Positions 7,506-12,186 of a stretch of 12,455 nt of DNA are shown piece after piece. The DNA comes from JAGNLA01 sp964472265 (GTDB lineage Bacteria > Caldisericota > Caldisericia > JAAYUI01). Each line of letters starts with the position of its first letter. Within the stretch, counting starts at the first letter, position 1. Where the stretch lies: assembly GCA_964472265.1 (NCBI GenBank), contig CAYYJO010000060.1, positions 1-12,455 on the forward strand, read 5' to 3'. The translations under genes were made by a program, and so were the position numbers. Under the pieces are notes generated by a model. The model did no database searches and had not been told where the DNA came from. It saw only the letters and a program-made list of their open reading frames with translations.

Positions 7506-7545
7506 CACATAGGTAACACTTATTACTAGCACATAGGTTACACTT
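7506..7545. repeat. Tandem 16-bp repeat, possible orphan insertion-sequence end
   Basis: CACATAGGTAACACTT at 7506-7521 is repeated at 7530-7545 with one change (A to T), a period of 24 bp. The opposite strand reads TGTAACCTATGTG then TGTTACCTATGTG. Spaced tandem motifs starting TGT resemble transposase-binding ends of IS481-like elements, which is inference only. No transposase gene is in the window. Confidence 0.6.
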
Positions 7546-7603
7546 TTTAAACCTTCATAAGGGAGGCAAAATAATCTTTTTAGGACAACCAGTTGGGTTG
7601 AAG

Positions 7604-7630
7604 GAATTTTCGAATTTACTTCGAAAATTC
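7604..7630. repeat. Perfect 11-bp hairpin with TTTAC loop, copy 2
   Basis: GAATTTTCGAA (7604-7614), loop TTTAC, TTCGAAAATTC (7620-7630). No U-tract follows on either strand, so it does not look like an ordinary terminator. Confidence 0.75.
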
Positions 7631-7643
7631 AAGATTAACATCT

Positions 7644-7680
7644 ATCAAAGGGATTTTTTACCCCTCGGCGAAGCCGTTAT
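7644..7680. repeat. Divergent relative of the 38-bp element
   Basis: It has the same layout as the two 38-bp copies: a leading ATCAAAGGG, a middle segment, then a hairpin closed by a GAA loop (CGGC-GAA-GCCG, 7666-7676) and an ending in TTAT. The primary sequence of the stem is different. Relationship is inferred from layout only. Confidence 0.4.
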
Positions 7681-7685
7681 TAAAA

Positions 7686-7734
7686 CTCCCTCATCCGGCT
7701 TTCAGCCACCTTCTCCCGCTAACTCGGGCGAAGG
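7686..7734. repeat. REP-like palindromic repeat
   Basis: Two adjacent hairpins: GGCT-TTC-AGCC (7697-7707), and CCTTC-T-CCCG / CGGG-C-GAAGG (7709-7734) with a CTAACT loop and one T/C mismatch. The wording CTCCCTCATCCGGC, then GCCACCTTCTCCCG, resembles a repetitive extragenic palindrome I recall from many proteobacterial genomes. Copy number in this genome cannot be judged here. Confidence 0.55.
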
Positions 7735-7777
7735 ATATTGTAATTCTTATCTTTGTTTTATACCGCTTAGATTCAAT

Positions 7778-7805
7778 GAAATCGGCGGACTTGTTCCGCG
7801 ATTTC
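7778..7805. repeat. Hairpin with CTTGT loop and one bulged G
   Basis: GAAATC-(G)-GCGGA (7778-7789), loop CTTGT, TCCGC-GATTTC (7795-7805): 11 bp with G7784 bulged. The loop-closing bases (GGA...TCC) match the hairpin at 7400-7418. Confidence 0.65.
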
Positions 7806-7818
7806 CATAAAAACATTG

Positions 7819-7856
7819 ATCGAAGGGTGGGGCTCCCCAAACAAAGTTTGGGGTAT
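7819..7856. repeat. 38-bp palindromic element, copy 2, abutting the tRNA 3' end
   Basis: Same sequence and orientation as 7436-7473 with three substitutions. Its hairpin is CCCCAAAC-AAA-GTTTGGGG (7835-7853). It ends 2 bp from the CCA end of tRNA-Ser and would form in the tRNA transcript's trailer, but no U-tract follows on the tRNA strand. Confidence 0.85.
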
Positions 7857-7858
7857 TA

Positions 7859-7949
7859 TGGCGGAGAGTAAGGGATTCGAACCCATGAACCAGTTATCCC
7901 AGTTACACGCTTTCCAAGCGTGCGCCTTAAACCGCTCGGCCAACTCTCC
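7859..7949 (-). tRNA. tRNA-Ser (anticodon GGA), CCA encoded
   Basis: On the minus strand the molecule begins GGAGAGT and closes ACTCTCC, then discriminator G and an encoded CCA (7859-7861). The D stem is GCC/GGC. The anticodon arm is CACGC-TTGGAAA-GCGTG, giving GGA, which reads UCC and UCU serine codons. A long variable arm (AACTGG pairing with CTGGTT through two G-U pairs) marks a class II tRNA, as expected for Ser. The T loop is TTCGAAT; its stem has one T-T mismatch. A strong promoter sits just upstream (7961-7989). Confidence 0.96.
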
Positions 7950-7960
7950 GCGTTGTTGAG

Positions 7961-7989
7961 ATTATGTTTGGAAATGGCTTTATTGTCAA
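7961..7989 (-). promoter_or_regulatory. Promoter of tRNA-Ser
   Basis: Minus strand: perfect TTGACA (7984-7989), exactly 17 bp, then CATAAT (7961-7966, 5 of 6). The -10 ends 11 nt before the mature tRNA 5' end, so a precursor leader of a few nt is expected. It starts just beyond the terminator of the upstream operon, making the tRNA an independent unit. Confidence 0.8.
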
Positions 7990-8000
7990 TCAATACAAAC

Positions 8001-8026
8001 AAAAAAGCACAGGTTGGTGCCTGTGC
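8001..8026 (-). terminator. Rho-independent terminator of the 8046-8994 operon
   Basis: Minus strand: GCACAGG (8020-8026), 6-nt loop CACCAA, CCTGTGC (8007-8013), then TTTTTT (8001-8006). It lies 20 bp after the stop of the YvlB-like gene and before the tRNA promoter. Confidence 0.9.
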
Positions 8027-8045
8027 CTTTGGGATCGGATATATT

Positions 8046-8375
8046 TTAGTCGACTGTTACAATGACCGTGTTTCCATCATCAGTTGTCACATGTACGATC
8101 TCGCCTGTAAAGGTTGGGTCTGAGATTGCCTCATCCAGAACTCTCTTGAAGTCCGCCCCGTCAACATCGGCTTTTATCCAGTTAACGGCATTTGAAGCCA
8201 GCTTGAGCGGAACCTTGATGTCAACGTGCTTGTGTTCACCTCGGCCGTAAACTTTGACGTGGATCTTTCTTTCACGAGCAACCTTGATGGCTTCTATTTT
8301 TTCTCTGGCTTCGTCGCGTGAAATCCTGTGTTCGGCAAGGTCTTCAAGAATCTGTCTGATTCTGGCTTCAGTCAA
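8046..8375 (-). CDS. YvlB-like SHOCT-like-domain protein, soluble
   Basis: A 109-residue protein. The N-terminal helical hairpin ILEDLAEHRISRDEAREKIEAI (about 8-29) fits the SHOCT-like pattern iLexlxxGxIsxeEAxxlL. The following RKIHVKVYGRGEHKHVDIKVPLKLA (about 35-59) and the C-terminal TGEIVHVTTDDGNTVIVTVD match the beta-rich segment seen in YvlB/LiaX-type proteins (kVxVxIPLxLa ... gxivdvxdxdgxxVxIxie). The start is TTG at 8375, preceded 4 nt away by GGGAGGTG (core GGAGG 6 nt away); the frame extends 9 codons further, to a TTG with no such site. It overlaps the end of the membrane-protein gene by 8 bp, so the pair is one operon ending at the 8001-8026 terminator. In Firmicutes such proteins are tied to envelope stress; that role here is inference. 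Confidence 0.75.
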   Translation of the reverse strand: MTEARIRQILEDLAEHRISRDEAREKIEAIKVARERKIHVKVYGRGEHKHVDIKVPLKLASNAVNWIKADVDGADFKRVLDEAISDPTFTGEIVHVTTDDGNTVIVTVD

Positions 8376-8994
8376 AATGCACCTCCCAGTCGTTCTTTCC
8401 AATCAAAGCCCTGATCAAAAGCGTGATTCCTGCAATGATAAGGATGATTGGCCAGAACCATGACCACCACTGTGTGAAATTGATGAAGGCAGCATTGACG
8501 AGCATTCTACCAACACCGATTGCAGCGATTGCCGTCCCAAAGATTGCGAACTTGCCCTTTAACGCCTCAGAAACAATCATTTTTGAGCCCATTGTGAAAA
8601 GTATTACAGGCCAGACAGCATTCCACCAGGAACCGGTTGCCGGCAGCATTCCGACATTGAGAAGAACGATTGCGACCGACTGGAGAATTAGGTAGATTCC
8701 AAAGAACAGCCCTGAGAGGAAAGGCTTCCTCTCTTTTGTAACCTCAAACCTCCAGCGTCCTCTCCTGAAACATTTTGACGAATCGTTGGTTGCATCCTCG
8801 TAGTCCCCGGAGAATTCTTTCTTGAACTCTTTTTTGAACTCATCCGTGAATTCCCTTTTGAATTCATCTTTGAATTGTGAACTGCATCCGTCTGATCTGC
8901 CCTCTTTGGGTCCACCGTGTATCTTTCTGCTTGCCTGATCAGGCGAAACCTCGCCCTGCTCAACGCTTTTCAACATGTCATCAAGTTCGTCCAT
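8368..8994 (-). CDS. Four-helix membrane protein, LiaF/DUF5668-like, with SHOCT-like N-terminus
   Basis: A 208-residue protein. Residues 1-26 (MDELDDMLKSVEQGEVSPDQ...) resemble the same SHOCT-like hairpin as its partner gene. Residues 41-61 carry Phe at every fourth position (F41, 45, 49, 53, 57, 61) with charged residues between. Four membrane segments follow at about 92-115, 124-142, 149-166 and 179-197. Segments 2 and 4 share the motif WW-x(3)-(W/F)WP-(V/I)-IL, as in LiaI/LiaF-type (DUF5668) membrane domains, suggesting a duplicated two-helix unit. The start is placed at ATG 8994, 6 nt after GGAAGGTG; a GTG three codons upstream is rejected because it lies inside that ribosome-binding site. 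It is probably an envelope-stress membrane component, by analogy. Confidence 0.75.
   Translation of the reverse strand: MDELDDMLKSVEQGEVSPDQASRKIHGGPKEGRSDGCSSQFKDEFKREFTDEFKKEFKKEFSGDYEDATNDSSKCFRRGRWRFEVTKERKPFLSGLFFGIYLILQSVAIVLLNVGMLPATGSWWNAVWPVILFTMGSKMIVSEALKGKFAIFGTAIAAIGVGRMLVNAAFINFTQWWSWFWPIILIIAGITLLIRALIGKNDWEVHFD
8380..8387 (-). promoter_or_regulatory. Shine-Dalgarno fixing the TTG start at 8375
   Basis: Minus strand GGGAGGTG, with its GGAGG core 6 nt before TTG 8373-8375, inside the last codons of the upstream gene. This is the strongest ribosome-binding site of the operon. Confidence 0.7.
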
Positions 8995-9063
8995 GGTTTT
9001 CACCTTCCATAAAACTGGTTTCTCACATCCTTTGACACAGCCAGTTTGAAAAAGTTTTTTTAG

Positions 9064-9092
9064 GTAACCAAAGGGGTTTTGAAATGTCTAAT
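9064..9092 (+). promoter_or_regulatory. Weak candidate promoter for ispF-accB
   Basis: TCTAAT (9087-9092, 5 of 6 to the -10 consensus) with a poor -35 GTAACC (9064-9069) 17 bp upstream. Only 5 nt separate it from the ispF ATG, which has no Shine-Dalgarno. It is similar in spirit to the leaderless promoters elsewhere but clearly weaker. Confidence 0.25.
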
Positions 9093-9097
9093 CGTGT

Positions 9098-9559
9098 ATG
9101 AGGACTGGCATCGGTTTTGACATTCACAGGCTCGTAAACGGTCGCCCGCTTGTTATTGGCGGGGTTTCAATCCCTCATGACAAAGGCCTTGAAGGCGACT
9201 CTGACGCCGACGTTTTGACCCACGCAATCATCGACTCACTCCTTGGCGCAAAAGCCCTTGGCGACATCGGCTCCTACTTTGGAGTCGGTACACCTGAGGT
9301 AATGGGAGCAAGGTCGGTTGACATGCTATCAGTCTTACTGACGCTTGAAACCTTCAAAATCGTCAACCTCGACGCAACAATCATTGCACAGGAGCCAAAA
9401 ATGACTGGCCACAGGGACTCAATCCGAAGCAGCCTGTCCCTTGTTTTGGAGCTGCCTGTCGATAGAATATCAGTCAAATTCACAACGCCGAAGCACATCG
9501 GATCGCTGGGTGCCGGAGACGGAATAGCCTGCATCTGTATCGCAACCTTGGAGGATTAA
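9098..9559 (+). CDS. ispF: 2-C-methyl-D-erythritol 2,4-cyclodiphosphate synthase, divergent
   Basis: A 153-residue protein, the usual IspF length. IspF cyclises CDP-ME 2-phosphate to MEcPP with release of CMP, a late step of the MEP isoprenoid pathway. Clear signatures are MRTGIGFDIHRL with metal ligands Asp8 and His10, GDSDADVLTHAIIDSLLGAKALGDIG with metal ligand His42, and DATIIAQEPKM. Compared with E. coli IspF recalled from memory, several active-site positions differ: the His of HSD is Asp34, the FPDTDP loop reads FGVGTP, and the TTTE segment reads TTPK (E135 to Lys). The fold and zinc ligands look intact. It is followed after 3 nt by accB on the same strand; ispD lies convergent nearby. 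The start ATG lacks a Shine-Dalgarno. Confidence 0.9.
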   Translation: MRTGIGFDIHRLVNGRPLVIGGVSIPHDKGLEGDSDADVLTHAIIDSLLGAKALGDIGSYFGVGTPEVMGARSVDMLSVLLTLETFKIVNLDATIIAQEPKMTGHRDSIRSSLSLVLELPVDRISVKFTTPKHIGSLGAGDGIACICIATLED

Positions 9560-9562
9560 AAA

Positions 9563-9979
9563 ATGGACGAACTTGAAAATATCAAAAAGATCATCGATTT
9601 TGCACGCGAACAGGGACTCAAATCCTTTGGAATCGAAACGGAATCAATGTCCGTCTCCTTTGAGTTTGCCGATTCAGCCGGTGCATGCTCGCTTCCAGCC
9701 AAATCAGAGGCCAGGGAATCCAACGAGGCTCCAAGCGGATCATTCTACGTTGACAGTCCCCTTGACGGCAAATTCTATCGCTCACCGTCACCGGAAGCCG
9801 AAGCTTATGTGGAGATCGGCACAAAGGTCTCCGACACCGATACAGTCTGCATCATCGAAGCCATGAAGGTCATGAACGAAATCCTTGCCGAAAGACCGGG
9901 AAAGATTGCAAAAATCCTGTGTCAAAATGGTGACGATGTAAGAGCTGGCCAACACCTTATACTGGTCGAACAGGCCTGA
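9563..9979 (+). CDS. accB: Biotin carboxyl carrier protein of acetyl-CoA carboxylase
   Basis: A 138-residue protein that carries carboxybiotin between biotin carboxylase and carboxyltransferase in the first step of fatty acid synthesis. The N-terminal helix ELENIKKIIDFAREQGLKSFGIE is typical of AccB. A flexible Ala/Ser/Glu-rich linker spans about 38-60. The biotinyl domain (61-138) contains SPLDGKFYRSPSP and the biotinylation motif EAMKVMNEI with Lys102, then GDDVRAGQHLILVE. The Shine-Dalgarno GGAGG lies within the last codons of ispF, 3 nt upstream of which-gene boundaries, so translation is coupled to ispF. The usual partner accC is not next to it in this window; the gene instead ends in a 23-bp overlap with convergent ispD. 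AccB of acetyl-CoA carboxylase is favoured over a decarboxylase subunit because of the N-terminal region. Confidence 0.9.
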   Translation: MDELENIKKIIDFAREQGLKSFGIETESMSVSFEFADSAGACSLPAKSEARESNEAPSGSFYVDSPLDGKFYRSPSPEAEAYVEIGTKVSDTDTVCIIEAMKVMNEILAERPGKIAKILCQNGDDVRAGQHLILVEQA

Positions 9980-10631
9980 ACAGATAGTTAGCCAACGCTC
10001 TGGCCAGGGTTTCATCATCCTTGGTTGTTATCTTGATGTTCGATGACGATCCCGGCACGAGTTTTACATGGGCGCCAAGTTCGGCAATCATTGACGACTC
10101 ATCAGGAAAATCTTCAAGTCTGGCAGCAAATTTTTCAAATGCCAGCTTCATCGGTTCGTACCAGACAAGCTGCGGGGTTTGAGCCAGAACGTATTTTCCG
10201 CCGATATGCCTTTCTATTGTGTCCATATTTGATGTTTTCAGGGCTGACGTGCATGGAATCACAGGAATGACGCAGGCTGCTTCAGTTGATTTCAGCAGGA
10301 GTTCGTCAATCATCCTCGCCGATGCAAAAGGTCTTGCGCCGTCATGGACAAGCACGACATCACAGTCAGGGAGCTGCATGAAGGCGTTCCTGATCGATTC
10401 CTGACGCGTATTTCCACCTTTTATATAGACAAGGTGTTCAGACTTCATCCCGAGCTTTTGAGCCTCTTCAACGTCATTTGAAGCCGTAATTACATGAGTG
10501 ACTTTTGGATGTGACAGGAGCAGATATTGTGACCACTCTAGCGCGGTTTTCCCGGCAATCTCCAACGCCAGCTTGTTTGTACCAAACCTTTGCGATGACC
10601 CGCCGGCTGCAATTATTCCACATACTTTCAT
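9957..10631 (-). CDS. ispD: 2-C-methyl-D-erythritol 4-phosphate cytidylyltransferase
   Basis: A 224-residue protein. IspD joins CTP and MEP to make CDP-ME, two steps before IspF in the MEP pathway. The nucleotide-binding loop is AAGGSSQRFGTNK (8-20) with Arg15 and Lys20. Further IspD signatures are GGNTRQESIRNAF, VLVHDGARPF, QTPQLV and SSNIKITTKDDETLARA. The frame extends 40 codons upstream, but the start at 10631 places the loop at the normal distance from the N-terminus. A TTGACA/TATCAA promoter lies directly in front with no Shine-Dalgarno, so the mRNA is predicted to be leaderless. It is downstream of the yacL-like gene in the same direction, with a hairpin between them. The last 23 bp overlap accB. 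Confidence 0.95.
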   Translation of the reverse strand: MKVCGIIAAGGSSQRFGTNKLALEIAGKTALEWSQYLLLSHPKVTHVITASNDVEEAQKLGMKSEHLVYIKGGNTRQESIRNAFMQLPDCDVVLVHDGARPFASARMIDELLLKSTEAACVIPVIPCTSALKTSNMDTIERHIGGKYVLAQTPQLVWYEPMKLAFEKFAARLEDFPDESSMIAELGAHVKLVPGSSSNIKITTKDDETLARALANYLFRPVRPV

Positions 10632-10638
10632 TGATTTG

Positions 10639-10667
10639 TTGATAAACCCATGCCCTGAAAATGTCAA
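10639..10667 (-). promoter_or_regulatory. Promoter of ispD, leaderless geometry
   Basis: Minus strand: perfect TTGACA (10662-10667), 17 bp, TATCAA (10639-10644, 4 of 6). Seven nt (CAAATCA) separate the -10 from ATG 10631, so the first transcribed base should be the A of ATG or its neighbour. Confidence 0.6.
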
Positions 10668-10710
10668 GCAGCTTTTGTGCCAAATTCGAATTATTGTTCT
10701 TATTATACAA

Positions 10711-10742
10711 CAAACCCCCCTGGACAACTCCAAGGGGGTTTG
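10711..10742 (-). terminator. Hairpin after the yacL-like gene, probable terminator
   Basis: Minus strand: CAAACCCCC-(T)-TGGA, loop GTTG, TCCA-GGGGG-(G)-TTTG, about 13 bp with a bulge on each side. It is followed only by T-rich TTGTATAATAAG rather than a clean U-run. It separates the yacL-like gene from the ispD promoter. The stem is strong; terminator function is inferred. Confidence 0.6.
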
Positions 10743-10767
10743 AAAAATCAATATTCGTTTTGAAAAC

Positions 10768-11823
10768 TTATTTTTCTATTCTTCCAAACACGATTCTGCC
10801 CTGAGGGTTCTGGAGCAGCGACGTGCAGATGATTCTTACAGTCTGGCCGATTGCGGCGCGTCCATCTTCAATGACAACCATTGTGCCGTCATCAAGGAAA
10901 CCAACACCCTGCGTGTGCTCCTTGCCTTCCTTGATCACCTTTACAATAACTTCTTCACCTGGGACAATGACAGTTTTTAGCGCTGAAGCAGCTTCGTTCA
11001 GGTTTACCACAGGTGCATTCAGCTTGCGCAACTCGGCAGTTATTTCCATGTCGCAGCTAATGACTCTCGCACCGTCTTTTGTAAGCTCAAAAAGGAGATC
11101 GGCCTGACGTCCCTTGTTCTGTGTTGTCAAAACTTCAAGTTTTCCAGCCATTTGTTCTTGCATTTTCTCAAGGGTCAGAAGACCCCTTTTGCCCCTGTGG
11201 GCGAGAATGGGATCGGCTGAATCCGAAATCCTTTGAAGGTCAAGCAAAACAAAACTCGGAACTGCGAATCGTCCCTGAAGCGTTGAAGTTGAAAGAAGGT
11301 TTGCAACCCTTCCATCGACAAGCGACGACGTATCAAGGATGTAAAGCTCTTTTGTGTGGGTGGGCGCGACAAAAAAACCACGTATTGTCTCTATGATTGC
11401 GCTTCTTTTTGCAATACCAACCATCCACAATATGATGAAAAGAATTGGCGGAGTCAGGAATGTTACGAGGTTGAAAATGTTTGCATCCCTGATGATGAAC
11501 CTGTAGATCGGTTCGATGAAGATGTAGGTGATTACGGTTACAAACAACGCAATGATCAAAATGATGACATCCGTCAGCTTTGTTTTTTTCATCATTTTTG
11601 AAAACAGGCGCTGAAGCATGGAGAAGAACTTCACAATCTCCGGGTATACTATAAAGAAGATGAAGCCTGCAATCGCTGACGTTACAAAAGTCCAGACAAT
11701 GTCTTGCCAGTTGAAGATTGCGTTTTCCTGGAAAATCCATCTGTGGATGAGCATCGAATAGACAGCTCCTCCAACAATTGAACCAAAGAGTGTAAAAATC
11801 AACCTGTCCAGCATCAATTTCAT
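10768..11823 (-). CDS. yacL: YacL-type membrane PIN-TRAM domain protein
   Basis: A 351-residue protein. Four membrane helices lie at about 8-27, 41-60, 84-104 and 120-137. A PIN nuclease-fold domain spans about 160-275, starting YILDTSSLVDGR; Asp164, Asp195 and Asp258 are likely acidic-site residues, Asp195 standing where the family has Glu. The YacL signature DSADPILAHRGKRGLLTL follows. A TRAM domain at 287-350 contains PGEEVIVKVIKEGKEHTQGVGFLDDGTMVVI and may bind RNA. The start is ATG 11823, 5 nt after GAGGTGA; a GTG three codons upstream lies within that site. It is followed by ispD, as in Firmicutes where yacL-ispD-ispF are neighbours. The cellular role of YacL is poorly known; RNA processing at the membrane is inferred from its domains. 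Confidence 0.9.
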   Translation of the reverse strand: MKLMLDRLIFTLFGSIVGGAVYSMLIHRWIFQENAIFNWQDIVWTFVTSAIAGFIFFIVYPEIVKFFSMLQRLFSKMMKKTKLTDVIILIIALFVTVITYIFIEPIYRFIIRDANIFNLVTFLTPPILFIILWMVGIAKRSAIIETIRGFFVAPTHTKELYILDTSSLVDGRVANLLSTSTLQGRFAVPSFVLLDLQRISDSADPILAHRGKRGLLTLEKMQEQMAGKLEVLTTQNKGRQADLLFELTKDGARVISCDMEITAELRKLNAPVVNLNEAASALKTVIVPGEEVIVKVIKEGKEHTQGVGFLDDGTMVVIEDGRAAIGQTVRIICTSLLQNPQGRIVFGRIEK

Positions 11824-11857
11824 ATCAATCACCTCGTGACTTTAAATCATTATCAAT

Positions 11858-11884
11858 TTTATAGGATTGGAAAAGTTTTTGCAA
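11858..11884 (-). promoter_or_regulatory. Weak candidate promoter for the yacL-like gene
   Basis: Minus strand TATAAA (11858-11863) with TTGCAA (11879-11884) 15 bp upstream. TTGCAA is its own reverse complement and also serves as the -35 candidate of the divergent DUF1858 gene. The short spacer lowers confidence. Confidence 0.3.
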
Positions 11885-11907
11885 ATTTCACTTTAAAAAG
11901 ATAAACT
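11879..11907 (+). promoter_or_regulatory. Candidate promoter for the DUF1858 gene, leaderless geometry
   Basis: TTGCAA (11879-11884), 17 bp, TAAACT (11902-11907), then 7 nt (TATCCAC) to ATG 11915. No Shine-Dalgarno is present. Each hexamer matches 4 of 6 consensus positions. Confidence 0.4.
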
Positions 11908-11914
11908 TATCCAC

Positions 11915-12112
11915 ATGAAGATACAAAAAACCGATACTCTTGAGTCGATCCTTGAAAGATACCCAAAAGCTGTTTCATTTCTGCAAGATGAGGGCGTTGT
12001 ATGTTTCATCTGTGGCGAACCAGCGTGGGGAACGCTTGAAGAAATCCTTGTTTCCAAGAACATACCGGTTGATCAGACAGTCGAAAAACTCAACGATTTT
12101 CTTGGTTTGTAA
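11915..12112 (+). CDS. DUF1858-domain small protein
   Basis: A 65-residue protein that is essentially one DUF1858 domain: KIQKTDTLESILERYPKAVSFLQDEGVVCFIC (compare mtIxxileryPexxxvFxxxGmxCxxC), followed by a helical tail ending VEKLNDFLGL. The Cys pair is C-F-I-C at residues 30-33, which in related small proteins suggests metal or redox binding, though this is not established. It stands alone between the divergent yacL-like gene and a bidirectional terminator. No Shine-Dalgarno precedes the ATG. Confidence 0.88.
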   Translation: MKIQKTDTLESILERYPKAVSFLQDEGVVCFICGEPAWGTLEEILVSKNIPVDQTVEKLNDFLGL

Positions 12113-12143
12113 GGCTTTTAGTTTTATAGTCGTTTGCAAAATT

Positions 12144-12173
12144 AAAAAGGGCTGCCCGAAGGCAGCCCTTTTT
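12144..12173. terminator. Bidirectional rho-independent terminator
   Basis: AAAAAGGGCTGCC (12144-12156), loop CGAA, GGCAGCCCTTTTT (12161-12173). The perfect 13-bp stem has U-tracts on both strands. It serves the DUF1858 gene (plus) and the convergent gene ending at 12187 (minus). Confidence 0.95.
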
Positions 12174-12186
12174 GTGTTGTATTGAT

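Larger units (their letters stand above)
7236..7858. other. Gene-free, repeat-rich intergenic region next to tRNA-Ser
   Basis: No convincing gene lies in these 620 bp; the open frames here simply read through palindromes. The region holds at least seven hairpins, a 38-bp element present twice, a 16-bp tandem repeat resembling an IS end, and a REP-like palindrome, all listed separately. A TTGACA at 7287-7292 (minus strand) may be the -35 of a promoter for the lipoprotein gene at 7235, but no good -10 is placed behind it. Confidence 0.75.

Noticed and set aside
7604..7630. Terminator call for the perfect 11-bp hairpin
   Set aside because: No U-tract on either strand and no gene ending nearby; treated as a repeat.
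7259..7734. Integron attC sites, because GTTAGGC occurs at 7275-7281 among many hairpins
   Set aside because: No matching inverse core at a suitable distance, no integrase and no cassette-like genes.
7598..7810. Open frame of 70 codons on the plus strand
   Set aside because: It is made of palindromes; the translated text (SSGFQPPSPANSGEG) is what the REP-like repeat gives in that frame.
7436..7856. CRISPR array
   Set aside because: Only two copies of the 38-bp element about 380 bp apart, with no regular spacers and no cas genes.
10632..10751. Upstream extension of IspD by 40 codons
   Set aside because: It would run through the terminator-like hairpin and the TTGACA promoter, and IspD normally starts just before the AAGG loop.
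11333..11740. 135-codon minus-strand frame inside the yacL-like gene
   Set aside because: It overlaps the membrane and PIN segments of a well-supported gene in another frame and has no family pattern.
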